A DNA stretch of 64,000 nt from Burkholderiaceae bacterium (GTDB lineage Bacteria > Pseudomonadota > Gammaproteobacteria > Burkholderiales > Burkholderiaceae_E): contig JADJVQ010000008.1 of NCBI GenBank assembly GCA_016710525.1, forward strand, positions 81,641 through 145,640, given 5' to 3'. Under the pieces are notes generated by a model. That model was not told the origin of the DNA. It worked only from the letters and a program-made list of their open reading frames with translations, and searched no databases. This document shows, in pieces, positions 46,599 to 56,580 of this stretch. Both the position numbers and the translations under genes were made by a program. Position 1 is the stretch's first letter; each line of letters opens with the position of its first letter.

Positions 46599-47879
46599 AT
46601 GCCCCTGCTGCTCATGCTCGAAATCGCCGCCATCTGTCTCGTTCTCACCGCACTGCTGGCGTATTTGAACCAGCGCTTCATCGGCCTGCCGATTCCGATC
46701 GGTGTGATGGCTGCGGCGCTGCTGCTGTCGCTGGCCCTCGTCGGCCTGGACGCCGCTGGGTGGGACTTCGGGCTGAGGCAGTACGAAGAGTCTTTGCTGC
46801 GCTCGATCGATTTCTCGAGCGTGCTGATGCAGGGCATGTTGTCGCTGCTGCTGTTTGCGGGCGCGCTGCATGTCGACCTTTCGGAACTGAAGGCTTACCG
46901 ATGGCAGGTTGGCGCTCTGGCGGTGGTCTCCACGCTGCTTTCGACCCTGGCGGTCGGCTACGGCACCTGGTTGTCCCTGCCGTGGGCAGGGCTCCAGCTG
47001 CCGCTGATCTACTGCCTGCTGTTCGGCGCACTGATATCGCCCACGGATCCGATCGCCGTGATGGGCATCCTGAAAACCGCGGGGGCGCCGAAGAATCTCG
47101 AGCTCGTGATCGCGGGCGAATCGCTGTTCAACGACGGCGTCGGCGTGGTCATCTTCTCCTTGCTGTTGGGCATGCTGGCCAGCGGCGCTGTGCCTGGCGC
47201 GGGTCAGGGTCTGCGATTGCTGCTGCACGAAGCCGGCGGAGGCCTGCTTTTCGGCCTCGTGCTGGGGGCCATCACCTTCTGGCTGCTGAGAAGCGTGGAC
47301 AGCTACGAAGTCGAGGTGATGCTGACGCTGGCCGCCGTGACCGGTGGCTATGCGCTTGCCAGCCGGTTGCATGTGTCAGGCCCGCTGGCGATGGTCGTGG
47401 TGGGGCTGATCGTGGGCAATGGCGGTCGCCGCCTGGCGATGTCCGACACCACGCGCCACTACGTCGATCTGTTCTGGGAACTGATCGACGAAATCCTCAA
47501 TGCGGTGTTGTTCGTGCTGATCGGAATGGAGGTGCTGCTGGTGACTTTCACTGCCAACATCTTCATTGCCGCCGCAGTGGCGATGGTCGTGACGCTGCTG
47601 GCCCGCGCGCTCACGGTGGGCCTTCCCGTGAGCCTTTTGCCCAATACCTTCAATCTGCCGCGGGGCTCTGGCTGGGTGCTGACCTGGGGTGGTCTGCGCG
47701 GTGGCATCTCGGTCGCGCTGGCCCTGTCGCTGCCCGCTGGACCCGAGCGCAATACGGTGCTCGCTCTGACCTATTGCATCGTCGTGTTTTCCGTCCTGGG
47801 TCAGGGCCTGACCGTGGGGCGGGTCGTTCGGTTCGCGGTCAACGGGCGCGCAGCGACGGCGTCTGACCCTTCAGCTTGA
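46599..47879 (+). CDS. CPA1-family cation/proton antiporter (NhaP-like)
   Basis: This inner-membrane antiporter has 426 residues and twelve to thirteen helices, beginning directly after the ClC stop. The ion-binding motif SPTDPIAVMGILK and the following ESLFNDGVGVVIFSLL with the conserved ND pair are those of NhaP/CPA1 proteins, as is LTWGGLRGGISVALALSLP. It exchanges Na+ or K+ for protons. Coupling to a chloride transporter under one candidate riboswitch indicates a role in salt and pH homeostasis. Its 3' end overlaps the convergent MscS gene by 9 bp. Confidence 0.93.
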   Translation: MPLLLMLEIAAICLVLTALLAYLNQRFIGLPIPIGVMAAALLLSLALVGLDAAGWDFGLRQYEESLLRSIDFSSVLMQGMLSLLLFAGALHVDLSELKAYRWQVGALAVVSTLLSTLAVGYGTWLSLPWAGLQLPLIYCLLFGALISPTDPIAVMGILKTAGAPKNLELVIAGESLFNDGVGVVIFSLLLGMLASGAVPGAGQGLRLLLHEAGGGLLFGLVLGAITFWLLRSVDSYEVEVMLTLAAVTGGYALASRLHVSGPLAMVVVGLIVGNGGRRLAMSDTTRHYVDLFWELIDEILNAVLFVLIGMEVLLVTFTANIFIAAAVAMVVTLLARALTVGLPVSLLPNTFNLPRGSGWVLTWGGLRGGISVALALSLPAGPERNTVLALTYCIVVFSVLGQGLTVGRVVRFAVNGRAATASDPSA

Positions 47880-48779
47880 GGCAGCGGGCGACGGATCGGA
47901 TCTTGCCGACTCTCCCGATGTTCCGGACGGCCGTCGAAGGTGCAATGCGATCTGGGGGAAGGGGATCTCGATGCCCGCGCGGTCGAACGCATATTTCAGC
48001 CGACGCATATATTCCCTTCGCACCGTCCACTGTTCCAGCGGCGCCACTCGAAAACGGGCTCGCAGCACGATCGCCGAATCGTCCCAGCGGTCCACCCCGC
48101 CATCTCCAGATCGCCCAGGATGCGCGCCGAATGCAATGGGTCCAGTCTCAGATCGTTGGCGACCTGATGCATGACGGACATGGCGCGATCGAGGTCGGTC
48201 GCATAACTGACGCCGACATCCATCACTGCCTGCGCATGTCCGCGGGCCATATTGACCACCGTGGTAATGCAGCCATTGGGGACGAAGTGAACGTTGCCGT
48301 CATAGTCGCGAAGCTGAACATAGCGCAAGGTCACCTCCTCGACGAACCCGGAGTGATCGCCGAGTCTGACGACGTCGCCTTGCCGGATCTGGTTCTCCAG
48401 TAGCAGGAAGAACCCGTTGAAGTAGTCCTTGACCAGGCTTTGCGCGCCGAAGCCCACGGCCAAGCCCACCACGCCGGCGGCGCCCAGGATAGGCGCCACG
48501 CTGACGCCGAATTCGCTCAGCACGAGCATGCCGGCCATCAACGAGATCACGACGGCCGCCAGGTAGCGGAACACACGACCCAGTGTCTCGGCGCGCTTGA
48601 CTGCTTCGCGATCGTCCATTCGAATGGCGATGCGCACGCGTAAGGCCCGGATGCTTTTTTGGGCCAGTCCGATCAGAACCGATCATGATCCCCAGGATGC
48701 GTGCCGCAGCCGCGACGAAACCGCCAACGTCCGGCCACGCAGCCAGCGCTTCCCGGAGCAGTTCCTGCAAGTCCGTCAT
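47871..48779 (-). pseudogene. MscS-family mechanosensitive channel (two frameshifts)
   Basis: The protein reads through three frames. The N-terminus MTDLQELLREALAAWPDVGG starts at the ATG 48779 with an ideal AAGGAGAACGTC ribosome site. The pore part contains GAAGVVGLAVGFGAQSLVKDYFNGFFLLLENQ, the MscS signature (split: GAAGVVGLAVGFGAQ, SLVKDYFNGFFLL). The C-terminal domain VAPLEQWTVRREYMRRLKYA follows. Removing one base at 48679-48680 and adding one G at 48095-48098 gives a continuous protein of about 302 residues. Both errors are in short homopolymers. The channel releases solutes on osmotic downshock, which fits the ion-transport neighbours. Confidence 0.85.
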
Positions 48780-49155
48780 GACGTTCTCCTTCGATGCTTT
48801 CGAAATAGGTTTGCACAAAGGTATCAGAAAACAGACCGAACGAATGGCTGGCGCGAGGCGTGCTGCGAGAACATCGCCGCCGCCATGGCCGTGAGCGCCC
48901 AATGCGGGCACAGCGGCACCCCGCGCCCCGACCAGCAGGCGGCGTCTGGCCTGTTGTGCCAGCTTGCTGCACCGCTGATCCGCTTCGCTCGGTTCGCGTA
49001 CCAGATCGAGCCGTTTGGAGGAGCAGATCGCCCAGTCGATTGCGGCGGTGGTGTTCGACCCGCCATGGGCGATCGAGGCTGTCATCCTCGATTGGTGACG
49101 GCACTAACGAGATTCTGGGGTGCCGCATCGCGGCAACCTGGTCGATCCGCGTCGG
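48780..49155. other. 376-bp gap with no recognised gene
   Basis: Several short overlapping frames exist, the longest on the minus strand, but none resembles a known family and none has a good ribosome site. I see no hairpin-plus-T terminator and no clear promoter. A decayed gene cannot be excluded. Confidence 0.5.
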
Positions 49156-49638
49156 CTAGGCTTCGCCGCGGCGCTCGCGCGCGACCCTGATGCCAAACTG
49201 ATCGCGGATTTCGCGCAGCGGTGTGTCCATGAACGCCTCGTATCCCGTCCATGGCCAGCGCCTGTTTTGCCTGGCACAGCGCCAGACCGTGCGCACGACC
49301 AGATAGGGGGCGACTAACAGCGCAATCAGTGTGCTCCCGAGTGGCAGCCGGCGGTAGATGTCCAGTGTCTCGACTCGTGTGTAGCCCCGCAGGACTTGCG
49401 CGCCGCCGGTGGTGCCGAACAGGCTGGCCAGCTTGACGACGGCTTCGTCCGGCATCGAGGTGCCGCAGCCATAGACGACATGCACCACATCGTGCGAACG
49501 GAAGAACTGGCGAGCCTCGGCAGTGCAGAGATGCTCATCACGCTTGAGCCGCGAATTGGCGCTCCAATACTCCGCAAGACCTTCGCTCAGGCTCTGCGTG
49601 CTCTTGGGATGCTCGAAGCGATGGTGAATGCGTGCCAT
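49156..49638 (-). CDS. Coq4-like protein with HDxxHx11E motif
   Basis: This 160-residue protein has H49-D50-x2-H53-x11-E65 (RSHDVVHVVYGCG then TSMPDEAV). That is the metal-binding signature of the Coq4 family, which removes a ring carboxyl group during ubiquinone synthesis or organises that pathway. A hydrophobic helix near residues 100-120 (STLIALLVAPYLVVRTVW) suggests membrane contact. The protein is shorter than eukaryotic Coq4 and no other ubiquinone gene is nearby, so the role here is open. The start MARIHHRF lacks a clear ribosome site. Confidence 0.6.
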   Translation of the reverse strand: MARIHHRFEHPKSTQSLSEGLAEYWSANSRLKRDEHLCTAEARQFFRSHDVVHVVYGCGTSMPDEAVVKLASLFGTTGGAQVLRGYTRVETLDIYRRLPLGSTLIALLVAPYLVVRTVWRCARQNRRWPWTGYEAFMDTPLREIRDQFGIRVARERRGEA

Positions 49639-49768
49639 GCGACAAGTGGCTCGATTGCGCCGACCCGGCCGATCGACGTCGAGGGGCTTCGGACGATTCT
49701 ACGCTTGGGCAGGATGAAATCCATGCGGTGCGACGTCTGCCCTGCGGCGATCGTCGGCCTGCGCCCGC

Positions 49769-50755
49769 TCACCCCGGGCTTGCATCGCGGTGCGGCTGCT
49801 CGCGCGGACGGGTCCGCTCGATGTAGGCCAGCAGCCCGTCGGCGTTCAGCGTGATGTCGTCCTTGAACAGCGCGAGCAGAGCCGGTTCGTCGAGCGGACA
49901 GCGCTGGCGGCGGGCTTCGGACAGCACCAGGGCGCGCAGTTCGTCGGCCATCGCAGGCAGCGGATCGGCCAGCGCCGAGGCCCGCGCCGCGATCCCGGCG
50001 TGGGCGTCGACCAGGCGATGCAGGTCATCGGCCTTGCGATCGACCTCGCGCACTTCACCGAAATGCGTCAGGTAGACGGCCCTCGGGCGGCGCGCCCGGA
50101 TCGCGTCGATCGAGCGGTGCAGTTCGTGCGGGTCGAACTGCACCGGCGTGGTCGCCGGAAACACCCACTGCCGGCCGTCGTGATCGAGCTCGCGGTACGA
50201 CAGCCCGAAGGTGTCGCCGGTGAACACGCACCGGCTGCCGTGGTCGACGATGCACACGTGATGGCGCGCGTGCCCGGGCGTGTCGATGAATTCGAACTCC
50301 CGCCTGCCCAGGGTCAGTCGGGTCCCGTCGGGGGTTTCGAGCATGCGCGCGGGATCGATCGCCCGGATGCGGCCGTACAGCGCCTGCGTGGCCTGCTCGC
50401 CGTAGACCGCGATGGTGCCCGCGATCAGCCGTGTCGGGTCGCGCATGTGGGGCGCGCCGCGCGGATGGACGGTCAGGCGTGCTTCGGGCAGATGCTCGAG
50501 CAGCAGGCCCGCACCCCCGGCGTGATCCAGATGCACGTGGGTGAGCATCACCCATTTGACCGCTGACGGCGGCAGTCCGAGTTCATCGAGCACGGCCATG
50601 ACCGCCGGCACCGAGGCATTGACGCCGCTGTCGATCAGCGCCGCTTCACCGCCCTCGACGACCAGGTGGATGGCGGCCAGCATCGGGCGCTGATAGCCGG
50701 CGTCGATCGCGTGGATGCCATGCGCGTAGGGCAGGCGGCTGGCGGGCAGGGTCAT
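49769..50755 (-). CDS. Metallo-beta-lactamase-fold hydrolase
   Basis: This 328-residue MBL-fold protein has the metal motif THVHLDHAGG (about residues 72-81), His in DTPGHARHHVCIV, Asp in VFTGDTFGLSYR and a final His in YLTHFGEV. A C-terminal helical extension of about 85 residues is characteristic of a glyoxalase-II-like subgroup of unknown substrate. The genes at 50853 and 51442 lie upstream on the same strand with short gaps, so an operon is likely. No cofactor or pathway link is visible. Confidence 0.88.
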   Translation of the reverse strand: MTLPASRLPYAHGIHAIDAGYQRPMLAAIHLVVEGGEAALIDSGVNASVPAVMAVLDELGLPPSAVKWVMLTHVHLDHAGGAGLLLEHLPEARLTVHPRGAPHMRDPTRLIAGTIAVYGEQATQALYGRIRAIDPARMLETPDGTRLTLGRREFEFIDTPGHARHHVCIVDHGSRCVFTGDTFGLSYRELDHDGRQWVFPATTPVQFDPHELHRSIDAIRARRPRAVYLTHFGEVREVDRKADDLHRLVDAHAGIAARASALADPLPAMADELRALVLSEARRQRCPLDEPALLALFKDDITLNADGLLAYIERTRPREQPHRDASPG

Positions 50756-50852
50756 GGCCTGTTGGCGGCTGCGGGGCTGCGGGGCTGCGGGGCGGCGGGA
50801 CGGCGGTGGATCGGGCGGCGTGCCGGCACGGTCACCCGCGGGCCGGCCGGCC

Positions 50853-51437
50853 TCAGCCCGCCCTGGCGGCCAGTGCGTCGCGCATGCGCGCGAACTCGAT
50901 CACCTGCGCAGCGACCAGTTCGAGCTGCTGCACCACGGCGGGGTCGGGACCCTGAGGCCCGGCATCGAAGGCCGGTCCGCCGGTATTGACCACGGCACCG
51001 TAGGGTGTCGGCCAGCCTCTCAGTGCGTGCACGATGGCGCGCAGCGCGGCCAGCGTGGCGCCCATGGCCTGCGGCCCTTCGGCGCAGACGATGCACCCGA
51101 CCGCGCGCGACTCGAGGTAGGGCCGGGCGTCGCGGCGCAGGTCTTCGGTGTAGTCGAGCGCGTTCTTGACCATGCCCGATATCGAGCCATGGTAGCTGGG
51201 CGTGGCGATGATCACGCCATCGGCCTGGCGCAGCGCCTCGACCAGCGCGATCTCCTGCGGGCCGCGTTCGGCCGTGTTGGGATCGAAGTGCGGCAGGTTC
51301 AGGTCGATGCTGGTGAACAGGCGGGTGCGCGCGCCCAGTGCTTCGGCCCGGGACAGCGCGATGCGCAGCGCGCGCTCGGTGGTGGAGCCGACGCGCGTCG
51401 TGCCGCCCAGTCCGACGATCAGCGGTTGTGCGGACAT
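50853..51437 (-). CDS. NADPH-dependent FMN reductase
   Basis: This 194-residue flavodoxin-fold protein has the FMN-binding phosphate loop GGTTRVGSTTERAL (about residues 10-23) and the isoalloxazine contacts TPSYHGSISGMVKNALDY. It belongs to the SsuE/ArsH-like NADPH:FMN reductase family. It could supply reduced flavin to monooxygenases such as those in the catabolic island, but is 10 kb away. The NUDIX gene ends four bases upstream, so the two are probably co-transcribed. The following 97-bp gap contains a short CTGCGGGG tandem repeat. Confidence 0.88.
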   Translation of the reverse strand: MSAQPLIVGLGGTTRVGSTTERALRIALSRAEALGARTRLFTSIDLNLPHFDPNTAERGPQEIALVEALRQADGVIIATPSYHGSISGMVKNALDYTEDLRRDARPYLESRAVGCIVCAEGPQAMGATLAALRAIVHALRGWPTPYGAVVNTGGPAFDAGPQGPDPAVVQQLELVAAQVIEFARMRDALAARAG

Positions 51438-51441
51438 CGGC

Positions 51442-52317
51442 TCAGGCGAACAGCGATTCGAAACCGTCGACCGGCTCGAAGCGCTCTTCGCGGAAGATGA
51501 GCCGGGACGGACCGGGAATGGCGCGTGCCGACAGCGGGTGGCTGGCGTCCCCCGGATAGGCGACCACTCGATAACCGTCGATGTTCATGGGCTCGGGCTG
51601 GATGACCGGCGGCGTGCGGCCGCGGGCTTCGGCCAGCGCGCTGGCCGCGCTGCGATGGCGGGCCAGGTGGGCCAGGCTCATGATCTGCGGCGGCGCCAGC
51701 GAGATTTCGCGCGCCCAGTAGCGATCGAGCGCCTTGCGCGGCGACAGCCATTCGCTTTCGGTGGTCTCGCGCTCGTCGTGACGGGCGACCGCATCATCTG
51801 CGACATGGACGGCGAAGAATCGGGTGTCGAAGCGCTTGGCCTGGATCGAGGGCACGATCGGGGTGATCCAGCGCGACCAGGGCACCAGCCGGCCGACCGC
51901 CAGGCGGATGTCGAGCTGCTTGAGCAGTTCGGTGAACGGCAGGCCATCGCGCGACAGCGCCTGCGCGCGCGCGATGTCCAGCGGACGCTCGTCGGTGGCC
52001 AGCAGCAGGCCGGCTTCCTCGAAGGTCTCGCGCAGCGCGGCAACATACATCGACGCGGCGGTGTCGGCCGGCAGGCCGGGTTCGCCCAGTGCGGCGTGCA
52101 GTGCCTGCACCGGCTGGTCGACACGGGCCAGCAGCTCGGGCAGGCCGTCTTCGCGATCGACCTTGCCGCCCGGAAACACGTAGGCGCCGCCCAGCACATC
52201 GGAGAGCCCGTGACGGCGCACCATGAAGACTTCAAGCCCGTCGGCCGCATCGCGCAACAGCATGACGGTGGCGGCCGGACGGGGTGGCGTGGTGACGACG
52301 TCGTGGTTGAGTTTCAT
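51442..52317 (-). CDS. NUDIX hydrolase, NUDT19/acyl-CoA diphosphatase-like
   Basis: This 291-residue protein has a split Nudix box: GGAYVFPGGKVDRED near residue 45, then a long insertion and AALRETFEEAGLLLA near 95-109. Such an insertion is typical of the NUDT19/RP2-like branch that hydrolyses acyl-CoA and similar diphosphates. The ATG at 52317 (MKLNHDVVTT) was chosen because the longer open frame has no homologous character. The C-terminus continues as a regular domain ending at FESLFA. Confidence 0.85.
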   Translation of the reverse strand: MKLNHDVVTTPPRPAATVMLLRDAADGLEVFMVRRHGLSDVLGGAYVFPGGKVDREDGLPELLARVDQPVQALHAALGEPGLPADTAASMYVAALRETFEEAGLLLATDERPLDIARAQALSRDGLPFTELLKQLDIRLAVGRLVPWSRWITPIVPSIQAKRFDTRFFAVHVADDAVARHDERETTESEWLSPRKALDRYWAREISLAPPQIMSLAHLARHRSAASALAEARGRTPPVIQPEPMNIDGYRVVAYPGDASHPLSARAIPGPSRLIFREERFEPVDGFESLFA

Positions 52318-52447
52318 GACGCAATCTTGCCACAGGTGTCTGGCACCAGTGCGGACACGCCGGGCCGTTCGGAACCGGGTCAGGCGTGTTTCGCCTGTCG
52401 GAATTTCAGTCTCGACTCGCCCGTGGGCGATGGCGGGCGCCGCACGC

Positions 52448-53208
52448 TTATCGTGTGTGCCCGGCGGACAGCATGACGATCGCACCGACCACCAGGGCCG
52501 CGCCCACCAGCTGAATCGGCGCCACCGCCTGGCCGAGCACGAGCCAGCCCATGCCCAGCGCGGCGATCGGCTCGACATTCAGCACGGCGGCGTTGTTGAC
52601 CGCCCCCAGCCGCGGCAGCACGGTGAACAGGGCCGTCATCGCGCTCGCGTACAGGGTGGCCAGGATCGCCAGGCCCAGCCAGCCGGGGGTGTCGTGCGGG
52701 GCCCGAAAGCCGCCGGCCAGTCCGCCGATCAGCAGCGTCAGCGCCGCCACCGTGCTCATCAGCAGCAGCGATCGAACCCGGCCGTCGATCGTCGACAGCC
52801 AGCGCGTGGTCAGCAGCAGCACGCTGGCGAAGGCCAGCGACGCGCCGAAGGCCAGCAGGCTGCCGCGGAGGTAGTCGGGTGCCGCGGCCGTGGCAGCCGC
52901 ACCGCTGGTGGCGAATGCCGGGGGCGCCTGCGGGGGGGGCGGCCGGGGGGGGGCGGCGCCGGGGGCCGGCCGGCGGGCCCGGGGGGGGGGGGGGCGCGGC
53001 CTCGCAGCACGGTCCGGCGCGGCAACGCCAGCGGCACGCCAGCCTGGCGGATCAGCACGAGCACGAACGCCGCGGCCACCAGCGAGCGCACCAGGACCGC
53101 GGTGGGCACGCTGACTCCGTGATCGAACGCGAGCCGGGCCGCGACGTGGTTCGTGCCCAGCGCGCAGGCAATCAGCAGCAGCCAGGCGATGCCGGCGTTT
53201 CGAGACAT
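52448..53208 (-). pseudogene. DMT-family (EamA) transporter interrupted by GC-only sequence
   Basis: The N-terminal part (MSRNAGIAWLLLIACALGTN to VPLALPRRTVL) and the C-terminal part (DYLRGSLLAFGASLAF to VGAIVMLSAGHTR) are clearly one EamA transporter. Between them, about 70-80 bases of G/C runs replace some 65 codons of the first repeat, and the frames no longer match. This is the same kind of sequence as at 1126-1600 and points to a failed assembly rather than biological loss. The intact protein would have about 290-300 residues and ten helices. Confidence 0.75.
52930..53000. other. GC-only low-complexity insertion inside the DMT gene
   Basis: Runs of 7-14 G separated by C occupy the place where the transporter's second to fourth helices should be encoded. 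Normal coding sequence resumes on both sides. It is probably an assembly artefact. Confidence 0.75.
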
Positions 53209-53442
53209 GCGACGGTCTTCAGGGCGTCGGGGCGGGATTGGCGGCTGACGCGCGGCGCCGATGCTCAGGTCACCCTGGCATGGCGCGGTGGATGCGTGCC
53301 GGCGCGGCGCATCGGAGTGCGCGCCGTTTCGTCATTGCGGTCCGCGTGGTGGCCAGTATCGGACATCGCATTTCAGCAAGCGGCTCCGGGCATCGGCGCC
53401 ACGGGCCTCGCGCCGTCAAGACGGGGTCATCAGGGACGAAAC

Positions 53443-54030
53443 ATGTCGCGTCGCATCGTCATCATTCAAGGACATCCGGACAGCGCCGAGCCGCATTTCT
53501 GTCACGCGCTGGCGCAGGCCTATGCGCAGGGCGCGCAGGCCGGCGGACACGAGACCCGAACGGTCGACGTGGCCGCGCTCGATTTCCCGCTGCTGCGCAG
53601 CCAGCGCGAGTGGCAGCAGGGCGACCTGCCGGCCTCGCTAGGCGAGGCTCAGCAGGCGATCGGCTGGGCCGAGCACATCGTGCTGGTTTTTCCGCTGTGG
53701 CTGGGCGACATGCCGGCCCTGCTCAAGGGCTTCCTGGAGCAGGTGGCGCGCCCCGGCTTCGCGTTCAAGCCGGTCCCGGGCAATCCGATGGGCAACAAGG
53801 GCCTGATCGGCCGATCAGCGCGCGTCGTGGTGACGATGGGGATGCCGGCACTGCTGTATCGCTTCTATTTCCGTGCCCACAGCGTCAAATCCCTGGAGCG
53901 CAACATCCTGGGCTTCGTGGGCATCGGCCCGATCGACGAGACCCTGATCGGGCGCATCGAGGCGCTCGACGAAAGCGGCCGCCAGAGCTGGCTGGCGCGC
54001 CTGCGGCGCCTGGGCCGGGAGGGGCACTGA
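53443..54030 (+). CDS. NAD(P)H-dependent oxidoreductase, flavodoxin-like fold
   Basis: This 195-residue protein of the KefF/MdaB/NQO1-like family opens with RIVIIQGHPDSAEPHFCHAL and has VFPLWLGDMPALLKGFLEQV, the conserved substrate-side motif. It reduces quinones or similar electrophiles with bound FAD or FMN. The ATG at 53443 was chosen; the upstream open frame passes through the GC-only artefact. It is divergent from the damaged DMT gene and convergent with the rhodanese gene. The 234-bp upstream gap shows no further gene. Confidence 0.88.
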   Translation: MSRRIVIIQGHPDSAEPHFCHALAQAYAQGAQAGGHETRTVDVAALDFPLLRSQREWQQGDLPASLGEAQQAIGWAEHIVLVFPLWLGDMPALLKGFLEQVARPGFAFKPVPGNPMGNKGLIGRSARVVVTMGMPALLYRFYFRAHSVKSLERNILGFVGIGPIDETLIGRIEALDESGRQSWLARLRRLGREGH

Positions 54031-54061
54031 ACGCGCCTGCGCGACGACGAGGCCGGCGGGC

Positions 54062-54580
54062 TTACTCCTGCTTCCAGGGCAGGCCGGCCTTGCGCCAGCC
54101 GTCGATCCTGCCGCGCTGCTGCTGCTCGTCGAGCTTGCCCTCGAAGCCTTCGAGAATGTTGTAGGCCCGCGCGTATCCCTCGCGGGCGGCGGCGGTGGCG
54201 GCCCTCACCGAGCGAACCGAGCTGCGGCACAACAGCAGCACGGCGTCCTGGGGCGGGACATGCGCGCGCAACTCGGCGATGAACTGCGCAACCTGGTTGT
54301 CGTCCGTGCCGCGCCAGATGATCAGCTTGGATCCGGGAACGTGGCCGACGTAGCGGTACTCCTCGGCGCTGCGCACGTCGACGAAGTGCACGCCCGGCTG
54401 TCCGGACAACTGCCAGGCCTCGGCCGGAGTGACGGCGCCGGCATAGGGCTTGGCGCCGCCGGGAGGGGCGTCGACCCGGGCGTCGGCGCGTGCCAGGATC
54501 GCGGCGACATCGGCGGCGCCGGCCGGATCGCCTTGCGGACCGGCTGATGACTGGGCGGGGGCTTGCGAAGGAACGGACAT
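54062..54580 (-). CDS. Rhodanese-like domain protein
   Basis: This protein has 172 residues. A disordered N-terminus (about 1-45) precedes a rhodanese domain with VHFVDVRSAEEYRYVGHVPGS and the active-site loop CRSSVRS, whose Cys can carry a persulfide. The C-terminus has GFEGKLDEQQQRGRIDGWRK. This domain type is a sulfur carrier or a regulator in redox pathways. It lies 79 bp downstream of the P450 fusion gene on the same strand and may be transcribed with it. Confidence 0.85.
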   Translation of the reverse strand: MSVPSQAPAQSSAGPQGDPAGAADVAAILARADARVDAPPGGAKPYAGAVTPAEAWQLSGQPGVHFVDVRSAEEYRYVGHVPGSKLIIWRGTDDNQVAQFIAELRAHVPPQDAVLLLCRSSVRSVRAATAAAREGYARAYNILEGFEGKLDEQQQRGRIDGWRKAGLPWKQE

Positions 54581-56502
54581 GGGGATCTCGGTCGGGCTAA
54601 AACGGCATTTTGCACCGCTCCGATGGATCGCACCGGAGCGCCGCATCGGCCGGGTCGGATCAGTTGAACACGTCCTGGCGAAACCGGCCGGTGCCGATCA
54701 GATCGTCCAGCCACTGCCGGGCGCCGGACTCGGTCTGTCCCGACTGTGCGCGGCAGATTCGCAGCAAGGTGTCCCGAACGGCCGGCGCCATGGCCTTGCC
54801 GTCACCGCAAAGGTAGATCCGCGCGCCTTCATTCACCAGGCGCCAGACGTCATCGCGGCGCGCCCACAAGGACTCCTGGACGAAGCGCCACGGGTGCCCC
54901 GGGACACACGAGAACGCTTCGATCCACTCGAACGCGCCGGCCGCCGACCAGCGCAGCAGTTCGGGCGCATGCAGCCGGTCGTGCGCCGGATGGCGTGCGC
55001 CGGAGAACAGCAGCGTCGTGCCGATCGTGCGGCCCTGCGCCAGATGCCAGGCACGCTCTTCGATGAAGCCGCGAAACGGCGCGATGCCGGTGCCCGGCCC
55101 GATCATCACGATCGGCACCGACGGGTCGGCGGGCGGTGCAAAGTCGGGCTGGGGCGTTCGCAGCCGGGCGGCGATCGCCGCCCCGGCGGGCAGATGGCAC
55201 AGATACCGGGACGCAACGCCCCGATACATTCCCCGTCCGCCGATGGCGGGCGCTTCCAGCGCGCCGACGGTCAGGCTGATCTCGTTGGGCGAGGCATGCG
55301 CGGACGACGCGACCGAATACCAGCGCGGGCGCATGGCCGCACAGGTCTGCAGGTACTGCGCGAGCGGCAGTTCGATGGCCGGCAGGCGCATCAGCAGGTC
55401 GGCCACCGACACCCGGGGCGCGGTGATCTCGGACTGGCGCGTTGCCCGCGCGACCTCGTCGCAGGGGCCTTCGCCCAGCCAGCGCGACAGTTGCCGATGC
55501 GTATCGGGGCACCGGGTGTGCGCGGCCAGGCGTTCGATGTCGCGGCGATCGGCGGGGTCCTGCAATTCGACGAACTCGCTCAGCAGCTGCCACAGGGCGA
55601 TCGGCTGGTCCGGCGGCAGGTGCCGCGAGACGGAGGACTCGCCCGACACGGTGACGATGGCGGCACGATCCAATTCGAGGCGTTCGATCAGGGCCGCGAC
55701 CCGCTCGGGGTCGTTGTGCGGGTACACCGCCAGGTGATCGCCGGTGGCATAGGAAACCCCGGGCGGCAGGCCGATCCGCAAGTGCCGGGTGGATGGGCGC
55801 GGGGCCTCGCGGCTGAAGTCCCAAAGGCCGCGGGCGTCGTGCACCAGTTCGGTGGAGTCGATGACCCGGAAGGTCTGCGTGCCGGGCGCCAGCAGTGTCT
55901 CGCGCAGGCTGCCGGGATCGCTGAGCGTGACCGACAATTCCGAAGCCGTTGCGGCGGGCGCGAGACTGGCCGGTCGCTGGGCGAGCAGCACGGTGTCCAG
56001 GCGGCGCGTCCAGTCGTCGACGGCCAGGTCGAAATCGCCGTTGCCATCGGCCTCGGCGCGCGCCAGCAGTTCCAGCGCGCCGCTGGCCGCCAGCCGGTCG
56101 GCCATGCGCTTGGGGAAGGCCTGGTAAGCCGGCCATTGCGAATTGCCGCAGCCCAGTACGGCGTAGCGCAGTGCCGGCGCGCGCCAGTCGGCGCCTGCGC
56201 CCGCGTCGAGCAGCGCTTCCAGGCGGCGCGCATTGTCGGGCGCGCGCCCGTTGTAGGTTGCGGTGACGACGATCAGCCAGCCCTCGGTGGGCCAGGGCCG
56301 CATGCCCTCGTCCAGGCCCAGCAGCTGCGGCTCGAAGCCGGCGCGACGGGCCAGTTCCGCCACCTGCACGGCCACTTCCTGGCAGGTGCCCACGCTGCTG
56401 CCGTAGAGCACGCGAAACGCGGCATGGCGCGGGCCGACCGGCGAGGCCTGCGCGATGCGCGCCGGCACGGCGCCGGTGTGAGGCGGTGTTCCTGGCGTGT
56501 CC

Positions 56503-56529
56503 GGCGATCCCGGCGATCCCGGCGATCCC
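56503..56529 (-). repeat. Three tandem 9-bp units encoding Gly-Ser-Pro in the P450 linker
   Basis: GGCGATCCC occurs three times in direct succession (56503-56511, 56512-56520, 56521-56529) and reads as Gly-Ser-Pro repeats on the coding strand. It extends a flexible linker between the haem and reductase domains. Confidence 0.7.
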
Positions 56530-56548
56530 GGCGCGGCGGTGGGCCTGT

Positions 56549-56580
<32 letters not shown>

